A DNA stretch of 64,000 nt from Lunularia cruciata (lineage: Eukaryota > Streptophyta > Marchantiopsida > Lunulariales > Lunulariaceae): NCBI GenBank assembly GCA_948567375.1, contig OX419757.1:62868001-62932000 (forward strand), given 5' to 3'. Positions 24,311 through 37,170 of the stretch are shown here, piece by piece (the stretch's first letter is position 1; each line of letters opens with the position of its first letter). The position numbers were made by a program, and so were the translations under genes. Under the pieces are notes generated by a model, which had not been told where the DNA came from, searched no databases, and was given only the letters and a program-made list of their open reading frames with translations.

Positions 24311-25479
24311 ATAACAAAAAACTAAACATGAAAAGAAAGTACATGTTTGAGACAAGGAAGTGGTGTCTTTATGAATAGAGTTAGATAAATGCTATTCCAA
24401 AATGACAATAGTAGGAGTCCATTATAAGAATCTCAAATGTCTAATAGACCTTTGTATTTAGGAGATTGTTACAAGACTCAAGTGTCAAAAGGAGAAGGAG
24501 GAAAAAATAAAATAGTAGGTTTGTGATGGGTGACTATGGAGCTCCAAAGGGAACAAAAAAAACTAAAAATGAGCAAACAAGTCTACTTGTAACCATTGGA
24601 TACACAACTATCCAACTTGACCAACTAGAAAAAATATCAGCTAAGCATCCCCGCAACATACATATATGAAGGTCAAGACACACATCAATTCATTTGAGAG
24701 AAAGGTCTATACAAATGACCAATTCAAGGCATTTTTTGTGAAGTTGTAGGCTCATATTGCCTCCAAGTTCCACAAAATGCATACTAGTTTTATAAAATAA
24801 ATTGGTGGTTATAGGAAGGAGCTTGTGGAGCTCCTCAATCTTTTAAAGGAGAAAGAACTTCATCACATATGCCATCACAAGGAGTAGCAAACAACGAGAA
24901 GTATCTTCATACAACATGATTGTCAATGGAGCAACATGACTACGACCCATCCCATAATTAGGATAAAGTAGACCTTGTGATCAACCCACTCTGTAGTCAT
25001 GACTCAAGGAACTTCATACTTGTACATAAGGTTTAAAACCTTATGTAAGGCCATGATACAAAGGATTGATGTTAAGAAATAATGATAAAGTCAAGAGGTT
25101 GAGTGGCCATTCCACATGAGCTATACTTAATTAATATTATATGATGATAAGATAAGATAAGATTAGTTAGGTATAGATGTCATTAAAAGATCTCCAAGAC
25201 TTAATCACTAGATCTCTTTGGTGGTTAGGTAGGACATGTATACAAAACTTTGGCTTAATATTCACCGAGTTCATGTAGTGCATCCCTTTATTTGTTGTAA
25301 ATGAAGGTTATACACTCAAGACAATTAAGCTGGTGTATGTGTATTTGTCAGTGCTATGTATGAATGACTACATGCTTAATTGAGTAAAAGAGAGGATTTT
25401 TTAGTAGGAGCATAAGTACTTGAGTGAGAGGAATCATTGGTATGGAGCTAAAGTATTCATCTTTAGGGGCTTTGTAGAA
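24311..25479. other. Noncoding repeat-region DNA
   Basis: No gene recognised. It holds a perfect inverted repeat with a 1-nt spacer, ACATAAGGTTT then AAACCTTATGT, at 25024-25046. Confidence 0.45.
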
Positions 25480-25810
25480 GTTACGGATGATATAGCGATA
25501 GATGGCCAACCACATGGAGTATTGTAAAGTAACATAAAATTGTAAGATTGAGTAGCATGATCCTTTCAAGATTCCTACGGCCAATCACATGGAGTATTGT
25601 AGAGTAACTCAAAATTGTGAGATTTAGTAGCATGATCTATTCAAGACTCCTAGACTGCCAACCCCATGGAATATTGTAAAGTAACACAAAATTGTAAGAT
25701 TGAGTATCATGATCTATTCAAGACTCCTAGATGGCCAACCACATGGAGTATCATAAAGTAACACAAAATTTTAAGATTGAGTACCATGATCCATTCAAGA
25801 CTGCTGTGAA
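25480..25810. repeat. Four-copy tandem repeat of about 78 bp
   Basis: Each unit holds GGCCAACCACATGGAGTAT, then GTAACACAAAATTGTAAGAT, then CATGATCTATTCAAGA. The four copies differ by scattered substitutions. It does not encode a continuous repeat protein. Confidence 0.85.
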
Positions 25811-27249
25811 GTCATGGCTTCTAGGAAGAATCAAATACTACTTCACAATTGGTCTTTAGGGTGATTGGATCCTACTCCCTCTTTGTATGTACATTTTAAG
25901 ATATTACTTGTAGGACTTCATAGTATTGTTGGCCTCACGATACTATAAAGTGTGAGGTGAACAAGGATTTTAGTACATATGATTGTCTCAATGATGTTAA
26001 TCTAGACTCTCGTTACATAAGAGGAAAGTAGTGAAATTTGGAGGCAAAGTGACCTTCATTACAAATGAATAATTACATTTAAGAATCATTTGGATTAGAT
26101 TTATAGTGAACATGATTACTTTTGATTTATCTTTTCATAGTGCACCAAGTGTGCTTACATTACCTTCTGTTTGGAATGACTCTACCTAAGAAGTTAAGTA
26201 TGAAACAATAGACTGTTATCATTATGACATTTTATCTCATTTTTTATTATGTCCAACTTATGTCCTTGTGAGACCGATAGGTTCTTGGCAAATTATTATG
26301 AATTTGAAATACACTTCATTGTTATAGTACCATCTATTTACAATCTATGTACAATATTCTTGGTCTTAGGTGATATAAGTAGATATGCAATAAATAAAGT
26401 AGAGAGCTAATGTTGATTGTTAATTAATTACTTAATTAATTATATATTTTCATATTATTTTGAATAAAAAGAACCAAATTTATTATAATATTTTTCAGCT
26501 GATGCAAATTTGAAAAGTATAAACTATATAAAAAAATCTACTTAATTAGGCAAAAATTCACTAAAGTAAAGGTATTGATTTTTGGTCTTGTTAAAAAATT
26601 AATGATAAGAATATATTATTTATGACATCAATTATTTTCTAGTTAATTTCATACAAGTCAGATGCATAATTATAAAATCAATTTCTACTTAGATTCAAGA
26701 CCAATCTTCATATGGAGAAAAATTTTAAGAGCTTGAGTAACTAAAGTTTTCAGTAATATTAACAATAATGCTGATTTTAGTGCAACAAAACTAAGAGAAT
26801 TTGCAATGAAAAATCTTAAATTAAAAGATAATAATCATATAAATTATAGTTTTCTAGGAATGTAGTAAAAGCTAAAGTTATTGGATAAATATATAATATA
26901 TATCAAATTAGAAAATATTTCTAATGAATTTGTAATAATAGATTGTGACTTATTTTCTACAAACACTCCTTCAATTTAAGGTGTGTATAGATAAGAAAAA
27001 TTTGTCTTCACATTATTTCTTTGAAATTCAGAATTTAAGAAAGTTCCTCTTCTACTTCCTATGTTGTGAAAGAGGGTATAGATAACATTTCCAATAATAC
27101 TTTCAAGAAATATCTTTGGTTTATACTATAAATTCAGTATCGTATTTTCTATCGTATTTTCCTTAAATTATTTCTCTTCAGATTACTCTTATAACAAGTA
27201 ATATTTCCTATTGATAGATAATTGTCCCATTTAAAAGACCTGAATTTAT
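25811..27249. other. AT-rich noncoding region
   Basis: Nothing recognisable on either strand; very AT-rich between 26.3 and 27.0 kb. Confidence 0.45.
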
Positions 27250-27320
27250 CTTTTCCCTGTACATGCTTGCTTGATGGGATCTTCCCATCCTTCTGGTTTT
27301 CACGCGCGGTCGCTTTTTTC
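27250..27320 (+). repeat. Hairpin repeat family, copy 2 (partial)
   Basis: Carries CTTGATGGGATCTTCCCATC and CACGCGCGGTCGC. The left part with the GGGGCTAGCCCC-type end is missing. Confidence 0.75.
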
Positions 27321-29362
27321 TCTATTTAAAAGACCTATATAGAGCTTTAACTTTCATGCTACATAGATAATAACTTTTGCAAGACAATCTATTCTCTATC
27401 TTAGCCATTATCTTTTTTCCAAGAGAACTCTTTATCTTATCTTTCTCCACAACAGAATCGAAGATGAATACCCTCTAACTCATTTGCATAATATGTCCAT
27501 AATGTAATTATCTCTCTTGCATCTTTTATAGTGGAAAATGAGCAAAAAGTCCCTTTAAAACTCTCTCTAGAATCCAAGATCAAGCTTATTAATCTTCTTT
27601 TGAGATGTCAAGTTTATCCTTTTCAAATGGTTATTGAGACAAGAACCATTCTCCCTATTTCTCCTATTTCTATTTCTCCTATTTCTCCTTTGAAGATGAA
27701 AAGGCTAAGATTGATGGGCCTTCCAAGATTCTTCTCCTTTTCTCTTGTGCCACCTTGCTCTAAGCTAGCATGGATCTTCCTCTTTCTCTCATGGAATGGA
27801 AGATTCCACGAAGTGAATCTTCTTTTGGAAAGGAAAATTGATGCATTTGAGACTCTTTCACTCTTTCTGAATAGAGGTGAAATATTGGTTTCAACTTTAA
27901 GAAGAGAACTGGATTAGTATCCTACTTCATAATTGAACGGTATTTAGTGAACAAATATGATTTTAGTCTCTTCTCCTTTTTAAATTACAAGGGCAATAGG
28001 TTCACATTACTACATTTATCCTTTTAAGTGTATTTCTTTGGTCTTTCTTGTAATAGATTCTTTGGATTTGATATTTAAGTTTTGTTTCGAGTCCATTCAA
28101 GATCTCTAAGATACGTTTTAACTTTCATTCATAAAATGATTGACTTTCGAAACTTTAATCGTTACATTTGATTATCTAATTCTTAGAATTGTCTTCGTAC
28201 GTGATCCTCATAAACTACATATAATTCTGCAGACTACAATATTGACTGTAACAAGAAGAAAGAAAGTCCAAGCATTCATGTTCAGTCACAAAGTCAATCA
28301 TATCATAACTTCTATAAGAGCGAGGATCCGGATTACCGTTTCGCACGCTCATCGATTACTCCAAATCTCTCATGCACCATCAAGCATACTTTCACACCTA
28401 GTTAGAAGTAATCATTGAACATAATCTATTATCTTTCATAAAAGATCTGTACAGTACTTTGTACATGACCACCCATATGATTGATTATGTGTCTTTGAAA
28501 CTAAAGCTGTCATATCTCTATAATATGCGTTAGCTCATATCACAACCCCAGCAGCTACAAGTGAACTCAGCATACGTAGAGCACTGCCAGAATGTGGAGA
28601 CAACTTGGTCGATCTAAAGTTACACACCAATGTATTCATGGGACCTCTCACCAAACTTGTCTTAAGGACAAGTAGCTTCTTTCAAGTCCCGAAACCAAAA
28701 CCAGAACAGCAATGTTTTGAACCTCAGTCACCATTCGATGTTCCTTTACAGTTTATATAGTGTTTGTCAAGATACAGGTCTGTGACGTTTGAGGTGTAGC
28801 CTCCACATCACACCAAAGAAATAGTACCAAATTTATAGTGCCTTGTTGTACACAATACAGATAAGAAGTACAGAAGGATTGAGATAAGCAGTGAAAGTAC
28901 CCTGATATACGACACATTGGGATGGATCTGAGTGAATTGTACCCATTATAGATTCATGCTCTCGGTATGTCCTCCTGCTCCTGTTCTGGAAACGGTGACC
29001 GTAAACCTGCGTTCAGTTTCAGCTTACAGTAACCAGCACAACACAGAGGTTGAGTGGTGGGTGAGGTAAGGAAGAGCTGGAAATGGTGGGCAGACATCAC
29101 CACCAGAAGACACGCAACTGTGTACTAACCGTGTGCACGACGACGACGACGGCTCTTGTCCTTGAGGTACTCCATTACAGCACCATCGTTGTGCAGCGCC
29201 AGTTGAGGAGGAGGAAGAGGATGTTCTTACTTTAGACCAGTGGGGTCTGACTGTTCGTTCTCTAGCAGAGCAACATTGCATTGTCAAATGTTATATTCAT
29301 CCATGTGACGGGGGTTCTGACTGACTCTTTCTGGAGTGTTGTTGTAAGTTGAGGAGGTGAAG
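27321..29362. other. Intergenic region and MESD-like promoter
   Basis: A 128-codon frame at 27531-27917 (plus) contains a short ATTTCTCCT repeat and has no recognisable domain; I do not call it a gene. From about 28.5 kb the composition becomes genic. No clear TATA box was identified upstream of the gene at 29363. Confidence 0.45.
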
Positions 29363-31147
29363 ATGCGGTTCCTGGTTTGCGCAGGAGTGGTGGTGCTGGT
29401 GTTCTGCACGGGGCTTCTTCCCGGGGTAGTAGAGGCAGGAAAGAGGAAAGTGCACATTTCGGATGACTTGTCTGATATTGTGGACGACGAGGAGGATGAC
29501 GACTGGAAAGAGTGGGGCAAACCTAAGACCAAACCACGCCCGGAATTCGATCCGCCTCCGGATTTCGTAGAAGGGATGGATCTGGGGAAGTATCAGAGTG
29601 AGATGATCAAGCGCCAAATTGGACCTTCTATGGGATTTGCGAAACTTCGCATTGACGTCCAGCGCGACCTGGTACGGTACGTTTTCTTTTGTGTCAAAAT
29701 TGTCGAAGTTCCAGGACCTCTGGGGCACATAGTTTACAACTATTCATGAACTGTAAGTATTTTTGACACTACTTCAGAAGGTAGTCTTCCAATCAAAACA
29801 CCTGGAACGATCAGAAGTTGGTGCATTTCCTCTTTTTCGGCACCGGTTTCATTTCCAACTTGCCTTTCAGATCACTAATATTTGGTTGTTCTAAAGCTAC
29901 TTGGTAGTGTTAACTGCTTCTGGATGGGTTGTAATTGCCTAACTAAAGTAGACTTTCTGCCTAGTATAGCTTTCTTGTATTCGATGTCCTGAGATCGTTG
30001 ATATCTGGTGAAATGGTTTCTTATGTTTCTTCAATGTGGTTATCCCCTCAGACCAGAGGTTTCATCGAGTAAGTCGGAACTCGTGCATCTTTAATCTATC
30101 GTTCTGCGAGTTTCTAGCTTAGAACAAGCTACTCGGTTTTTAGATTCCAAGCGTGCACCCGTATTTCGGAAAACTAATTAGTTGTTGGGCGCCTCTTGTG
30201 GGGTTTTGCAGAGTGAAGCCCCACAGCTAGCAAGGAAATGGACTGAATTACTGAAAACTGGCTCAATCGATGCCAAAATCATGGCTGTAGACAAGAATAC
30301 AATTATGTTCACTATTCCTGATGGCCAAGATTCCCTCGAGGTGAGTTACACACGATGAAAGGAATGACTCATCTGTCTTGGTGGTTACGGACAAATACCA
30401 ACGATCTTGGTTATGATTGATGTACAGTGGTTGTTGGGTATGAGCCCCTGCATTCTCTTTTTGTGCATGGCATGGACAATTGTACGGTGACGCCCTGATA
30501 CAAGGGGTCTGTATACTACTTGGATTTCGGTTGTCACTCCATGTTGTTAGGCGCGTGCATTCATTTCTTGAGGCATGCTAGGGGCATGGAAAACCCCTTG
30601 TTTTGTCTTAGAGTAATTGCTACCATTCTATCCAATGTAGACGATTATTTGTAAAAAGCTTGTCCTATTTCTGATGTTCGAAGTTGAGACTCTTCTTTTT
30701 CGTATAATTTGAGGGTGTGCTTGTCTAACTGGTTACAAGACTCGAGTTACGGAATCATGCACCGTTCGAGTCTGACTGTAGAATGTGCACATTTCTAGCT
30801 CATACCTAGACCAACCAAAACTAGGATTTAGCTATGTTATCTAATTTTAAAAATATGATTCAGTGTCTTTTATCTAATTCATAATATGTCGACTGTAGTG
30901 TTCCATTCTCTATGGGCACTCGTGTTGTAAGTCCTGATAACTCTCAACTCTTCCATGAGTTGACGATCACCTCGTTTTGTGGCAGGTTAAAGACTTTGTG
31001 CTCAGTCAGTCAGAAGCGTATGAATTCAAGCTCGGGCAAAGCACTTTTCGTCGGCCAGGCGACCCTGAATTGGAAGTCGTTATGGAGAAGATGAGGAAAG
31101 CGAAGGAGAACAGCAAACTTTCGAAGGGTGCGAAAGAGGAACTCTAG
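29363..31147 (+). CDS. MESD-like ER chaperone, three exons
   Basis: Exons 29363-29671, 30212-30340 and 30986-31147 keep phase 0 and give 199 residues. The frame opens at a GTG (29357), but the first ATG is 29363. Residues 1-25 are a clear signal peptide (MRFLVCAGVVVLVFCTG..). Residues 34-51 form an acidic DDLSDIVDDEEDDDW stretch. The fold region holds AKIMAVDKNTIMFTIPDG and VKDFVLSQSEAYEF, which align with the Mesd-family pattern (..AIFMLKDG..EIKDFL..). The tail is basic and ends KEEL, fitting the ER-retrieval consensus [KRHQSA][DENQ]EL; animal MESD also ends in such a signal. In animals MESD folds beta-propeller domains of LDL-receptor-related proteins. The plant client is unknown, so a general ER chaperone role is inference. 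Confidence 0.8.
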
Positions 31148-33853
31148 GCAATCGCATAGAACTGTCACTTGTGCTAGACGGACACAGGACTTTGCCTCAT
31201 AGAACCTACAGGGATCAGACCAGTAGATTGAAAAGACAGCTTATGTACATTCGACATGAGGATGATTATGCAGGTTTGTTTCGGAAGTAGTAACATACTG
31301 TTGCATGGAACTGTAAACCGAATCAGATGTGTTGCCCTCATTTAAGCGATATGCTACGGATTAACATGCCATAGGATCCTAGTCTTTGTCATGTAGTCTA
31401 TCACCTGTCAATAATGTTAAGACTACATTATGCAAGACTTAAATGAGTATGATACCCTCAGCTATGCAAATTTACCCGGCGTAGCTCCCAACTGCTTTTT
31501 GATGTCTGAATAGTCTGTCTAAACTTCATTGTGTGTCCCGCTTTGCATTTGGTAACTTTCGTTTCCAATGTGCTTTGAACCGCAGACTGCACCGAAATTT
31601 TAGTTCACTTTGAAGCGTAAATGGTAACGAAGTTTTAGTTACTTTGAATCGTAGGCGTCAATGACAAGAGCTGTGTCGAAGTGCATTGCGCTTGGTATCT
31701 TTGGTTTGCAGTGTAGTTTGAAGGCATAGACCGGAGGTTTTTATCTACGTCGAGCCGTAGACGTTGATTTTCTGATGCGATCGTCCACGAAACTATTTTG
31801 TTCCTACGCAAGGGGCCCGCTGCACCAGTGCCTTATTCCACGATTACCTACGGCAATTGTTCTCGGTAAGTCCCCCATCACTAGCAGAGCCCTACATGGT
31901 TGCATGGATGAGCAGATATATCACCTCCCCTAGCATAGTTTGTAAAGTCCCCACGATAATGAACTTCAATAAGCAGGGAAGAACGGTTTGGCAGAAACCA
32001 AGGCATTGGCATGATGGAGAAGTTTCATCATCGGAACTGTGGAAACGAAATGAGATTTGGTTATAGATTAAAAAGCTAAAAGAAATTCCACCAAGACAGT
32101 AGCATAGGCTCCAAGGACTCATATGGTCAAGAAGATGAAGATCTGAAGAGTTGGAACGAGATGAGACAGAACTGAAGAAAAATAATATGCGCAATGTGAA
32201 ACCCGAGTTGGGCTTACGATCCTGGTCTGCATAACATCCCGAATGAGAATGGACTAGAGGACATATGCCTAGCCTAAGTGATTGTATGGTAAAGGGGACT
32301 TGAATACTTGCATGGGTGGACATATATCGTCGGCACAGTGGACGCGGGCTGAGAGTGAGATTTAGTAGGAGAAAGTACTCGTCGGTGGAGCGGTGATGGA
32401 AGTAGTGCATCAGGACACTCAGTTCACGACATTTCGCCTTTGCATCTTTGTGCAGGCGATTTAGTTGAACATGAGGAAGCAAACCTGGCTATTCGTGCCA
32501 GCAATTCCGGGGTGCAGCATTCTGGATATTAGTGAAGAACAACAGTAAATAGTGTGGTGTCTAGCTAACAATGGTGCTTGCCGCGAATGGCTGACGTGAG
32601 TTACGACAGCGTGGAACTTTCTGCTGATAGTATAAACGGAGGCCGGTAACATTTTGAAGGTTCAAGGGGTTGATTGGCAGGCCAGTATTGCCAATATGCC
32701 TAACTGGTGCCAGACCCTTACCTGAAGTCATTGGTCCGCCTGCTATGCTCGGTGTTGGTCTTGATAAGCCTGGTAGATCTTGAGATCTGCATACTGTGAG
32801 TTAACAACTTGTAGACGTTAAAGATTTTATCACTGCCTCTATCAGCCACGCCGTAACGAATGAATTTGCGGAGGAAAAGACGATGTATCTCTCACAAACT
32901 CAAATCTTAGTCTCAACCCTTTCCACTTCCAAGACACATACACTAATTCCCGGCTTCGCCTCAATTTTACCTTCAAACAGGATGAACACCGTCACCATCC
33001 GAAGTGTCAGCGAAATTGTCTGCTTCCCCTTCTCTACTGGGAAGAAATCGCAACACCAAAAGTAAGAAACACTTTTCCCTTTTCTCCGAATGTCTATTGA
33101 GCAAATTTCAGTACAGCCAGTCTATTTCCCAATTTGCCAATACTCAACCACTTTCTTCGTGTGTCACGGGATACTGTCCCTCCAGTTCGTGTCAAGCCTG
33201 GAAATCTTCAGGAAAAGTAGACCATTACAACTTTGAGGACCCGTGTTGATATCAACCTCGACTCACCAGCTGCCGAAGACATAAACGTCTCCAGCAGATG
33301 GTCCCCAGTAGCTTTTGCACTAATCTTACGTTGTGCGACGGCTATTCCGCATTATTGGGGATGGTAGTGACCCTCATGAGCTCGCAAATACCTACAAGTT
33401 ACTGTGGCGCATCTGCTGACCTAAAATTGCAAGAAAATCTAGAAACATGAAAATTGGAGAAGAGGCACCAAATATGGGGATCGGGGGCCTCCGCTCAATC
33501 TTTCTGAACCGAAGATCTTCGAATACTCTCATTTCTTCATTATAGTTATCGTATGAGGTACACGGGTTGCACTAAGTAGGTGTATCTTGGAGCTCCATCC
33601 AACCTTGGAGCTCCATCCAACAAAAAGTAAACCTAGTTGCTTGTGTCGTGCAAACTATCTTGTACCATTCTCAATACACATTGTCTGACATTCGAGATCC
33701 GATATCCCGGTAGTAGCTCAGGCGAACTGCTGCTGAAAACAGAACATACTTAAAAACTACGTTCTAAGGGCCCTGTCGAACTAATGTGGTCGGAACTATG
33801 CATCTCTCAATTGGGCCAAAAATCGCTCAAGGACTGAGCTGTCTAACAAGAAA
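31148..33853. other. Intergenic region, no supported gene
   Basis: It starts with the 3' UTR of the MESD-like gene and ends with that of eL34. The longest frame, 196 codons on the minus strand at 32482-31892, is Ser/Leu/Cys-rich with no recognisable domain and no splice support. Frames at 32883-33249 (plus) are equally unconvincing. Confidence 0.45.
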
Positions 33854-34570
33854 TCAAGTTGAGACCTTGGCGGCTAGCTTTTCCTTGGACTTCTGAATTT
33901 TCAGAACCTTCTTTACGATGGTCTGCTCTTCCACAAGGAAAGCTCGAATGATTCTGAAAGCGAGAGGAGTGTCAGACCAGGAATAACAGTCCATTTTTTG
34001 AGAAATGAAACGGGCCATTTAAGATACGATTGCAATGGGACGTTTCGGTTATACACACCTTTCACGGACAGCGGCTCCACAGATGTTTCCACCATACGCT
34101 CTCCTCACAGTCTTCTGATGCCTGTGGAGGCGGGAGGTCCTGTACTCCGTTGGTCGGAGGTGGGGAATCTGAAAAACCGACAACGAAGATCAGAAAACCA
34201 TACACAGGCAGATTCATCATCAGCCACCTCACATACTTGTCGACATACACACTAAAATGAAACCCTAGACATCAAGGAGCCGAAATATTACTTACACCGG
34301 GAATGCGCTTTCCAGTAACGGAGCATTTTGGTCCGTTGGCGCGCTTCGCAGCCTTCTGAAGGATAAGCTTCCCTCCTGCCAGATTCAACCCAAATCCTTT
34401 AATAAGCAAGACGCAATCCCTGAACAAAGAACAAATCGACAACCAATTCGAGCCCAAAAAATTAAATTGAACACTCCAAGGAGGTAATTACCAGGAGTTC
34501 TCAAAACACGTTGTTGATTAGATTTGGTGGCATAGCAATGACGACGACGGTATGTCAGTCGTTGCACCAT
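33854..34570 (-). CDS. RPL34: 60S ribosomal protein eL34 (RPL34), four exons
   Basis: Exons 34570-34492, 34375-34296, 34168-34059 and 33953-33854 join in phase to give 122 residues, against about 119-120 for plant eL34. Landmarks: [20 protein letters not shown] at the N-terminus, [48 protein letters not shown] (continuous across the last junction) and a basic C-terminus ending KVST. It is a structural protein of the large ribosomal subunit. The ATG at 34570 gives the standard start; an in-frame upstream extension has no ATG. No frameshift or lost residue was seen. Confidence 0.96.
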
Positions 34571-34705
34571 CGTTGACAATTACTTCGTCTTCTGCACTGC
34601 GACCAAGTGTGGATGAAAATGTCGCACTCTCGTAGAATTTCGATCTGGTGCCGAAGCGATGCGAAAAGAACGAGAGGCTGCGAGTCTTGCGACTAGATGT
34701 CTCAG

Positions 34706-34714
34706 AAACCCTAA
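34706..34714 (+). promoter_or_regulatory. Telo-box upstream of eL34
   Basis: AAACCCTAA lies 136 bp upstream of the eL34 start codon. Telo-boxes (AAACCCTA) are common in plant ribosomal-protein promoters; orientation is the reverse of the gene, which is tolerated. Confidence 0.6.
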
Positions 34715-35697
34715 TCCGACCATACCATAGTCGACATCCGCCGCTTTTGTTCCATCTCTACAACCTACGCGGTTCAGGTAGTACTCAGTTCCTGGATTCT
34801 TCCATCAGATTCTTGTACAGAAGTGGGTAGTCGCTGAGGTCATTTAAAGTACAGTGTTGGGACACAAGGCTAGAATAGACCAAAAATGACATGCCAATTT
34901 TGCAGTATTGCTTTTAGGGAGCAATACTGTATATTATTTTATGATTAATATTATTTATGATTTAAATTTATATTGTGTCTTAATCCCTGAGGTAGTATAT
35001 CTTCTGAACTATATCCAATTATCAGTAAATAATAAATAGGTAAAAGGAAGCAGTTGTAATATTTGATTGTTTTTGAAAATAGTAGTTTGTGAGGGGTTTT
35101 GATTAAGAAACAAAAAATATATGAAAATAAAAATAGATTTTTGTTGATCAATTTTTGTTTTTGGTTGTTATGAGCAACTTTTATTTGAACATGTGAGGAG
35201 AGTATATATAACCGTATATAAATAGAAACTATATGTTTGATTGTGTCTTCATATTTATCTAAAACTACCGTGTATCCAATAATTTATTCTTTCATTATAA
35301 TATCAAGGAAGAGTCACACATACACACATATATATAAAATAGATATTATATGTTTAATTCTTTCTTCATATTTATCTAAAAACCACAAGGTATCCCATAA
35401 ATTTAAAGATAAAAAGTTACATATTCTATCATTACAATGTCAAAGATGTCTCATAGATTATAGAAATCGTATTATAATTGATTATTCAAAATATAATGGT
35501 AAATTTGAGATCCACCATATTCAAACCATATCAAACTAAGTATTATTTGATAATAATGATAATCTCATCCTCTTCCTAAAGTATTTATATATGCAAGCAC
35601 TTCATCATTTGCTAATTTTTATGTTTAGTAAATTTTTTATCCCAGATCAGAGTATCTTTAAATATTATACAAAATAGGATGAATATGTAAACATAAG

Positions 35698-35701
<4 letters not shown>

Positions 35702-35750
<49 letters not shown>
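35702..35750. repeat. (AT)n microsatellite
   Basis: About 24 uninterrupted TA units within the AT-rich repeat. Confidence 0.95.
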
Positions 35751-35752
<2 letters not shown>

Positions 35753-36227
35753 CACTTAATATTTTTTTATTTAATTTCTTGGATAAATTTAAAATGCTTC
35801 ATATATTATAACTAATTCTAAAGGAATATACATACCAGCATGAAGTTTCTAAAATTATATTTATCATAAAATTTAATATATCATGTAAATTCTCATCTTA
35901 TTATTAAATGATTTAAAGTTTTGCTACAAAAATACCTCTTTTAACTAATTAGTGTTATCTATTTTAAAATTAAAGTAAGTAATTTTTAACTTTAAAAAAC
36001 AACAAATTTTTTTTCCTCATTAGGAAAAGTTGTAGATAAAAGCTCATGTTTCAATCAATGTCATCCTTTACTCATTTATCATTCTAAATACAAAAATTCA
36101 ATTTTAATATATACAAGTTATCTTATACATTTAAATAGCAAGATAGGATATCTTTACCTTATTGGACAACAACCCATGATCCTATTTTATTTTATAGCAA
36201 ATCTTCTTATACATAGATGACAGTATA

Positions 36228-36452
36228 TGTTTAGATATGTTTAAACATGGTTAATAATAGGTGCTTCGAATACGCATTAAACGAATTTGGTACTTCAACG
36301 AGGAGGGCGAGGGGGAGAGAGCGGACTCCTTCGTACTATACCAACGGTGCTCTCTTGGGACGAATGAACTTATTTTCCTATTTATTTCATTTTACTTATT
36401 CTTGTAAAATTTGTAAAATAAGTACAGTAAAATAAGTTAAGAAATCTAAACA
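36228..36452. mobile_element. Stowaway-like MITE candidate
   Basis: A 225-bp unit with terminal inverted repeats TGTTTAGAT / ATCTAAACA and TA on both outer sides, as expected for Tc1/mariner-type MITEs. A GC-richer patch (36295-36360) stands out in its centre. A 62-codon frame inside (36247-36435) has no known domain. Confidence 0.5.
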
Positions 36453-37170
36453 TACTTGAATGGGAGAATACTGTGCATCTTTTGGGAAACTACAAGTTAC
36501 TGGGATACATGAAAGAGAATTTGGCATAAACAAAAAATGATAGTAAGTTTAGTTTGGAAGGATAGGTATAGTATCTACGGAAAATATGGCAGGATAGGTT
36601 TAATATCTATCTATGGATGAGATTGTATCAAGAGTACTTTCGGGCAATTGAGTTCTTTAGACCCCTTCCTTTCTTTTTGTTGTCATAATGTAAATGTTGA
36701 TCTTTACTTTTCCAATTACGTTTTGTTAAATAAGAGAAGGTTTATGCACAAAGACAAAAGCTAATATTCTCTTTCTATCTTTATACCTTCTACTTGAACT
36801 AGTTTTTTTTTCTAACTTGATGGACCATCCATTTAACTCTTTCTAGTTGACAAATACACTATTAGTTGGACTATATAGCAGATTCTTTTGCAACTTTAGG
36901 CTATAGAGCTTATTCAGCCTCAATCCTCTTGTTAATTAGGAAAGTCTTTGCATTTACTCTAGACTAATAATTACTAGCAAATTTTTTCATCAATATATTC
37001 TTATTTGCTTCACCTATTTTCTTTATAAAATGAGGGTCCACTAGACTTGGTACACCTCTTAATAGCAAGGTTTTATTTGAGTTTGTCTATTTATTTACAT
37101 ATTAGTTATTGATTTGTTTATGGAGCTACTTTAGATGCAAAACGAACAATAAAGATAAATATTACACAAT

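Larger units (their letters stand above)
34868..37170. repeat. AT-rich dispersed repeat, long copy
   Basis: Its left end (from AGAATAGACCAAAAATGACA at about 34873) and right end (around GGAGCTACTTTAGATG near 37125) are both related to the shorter repeat at 51994-52495. This suggests a 2.3-kb element with an internally deleted relative. No coding domain is legible and no terminal motif was proven. Confidence 0.55.

Noticed and set aside
27531-27917. 128-codon plus-strand frame
   Set aside because: Contains a simple ATTTCTCCT repeat and has no family resemblance; likely chance.
31892-32482. 196-codon minus-strand frame
   Set aside because: Ser/Leu/His-rich without recognisable motif, splice support or promoter.
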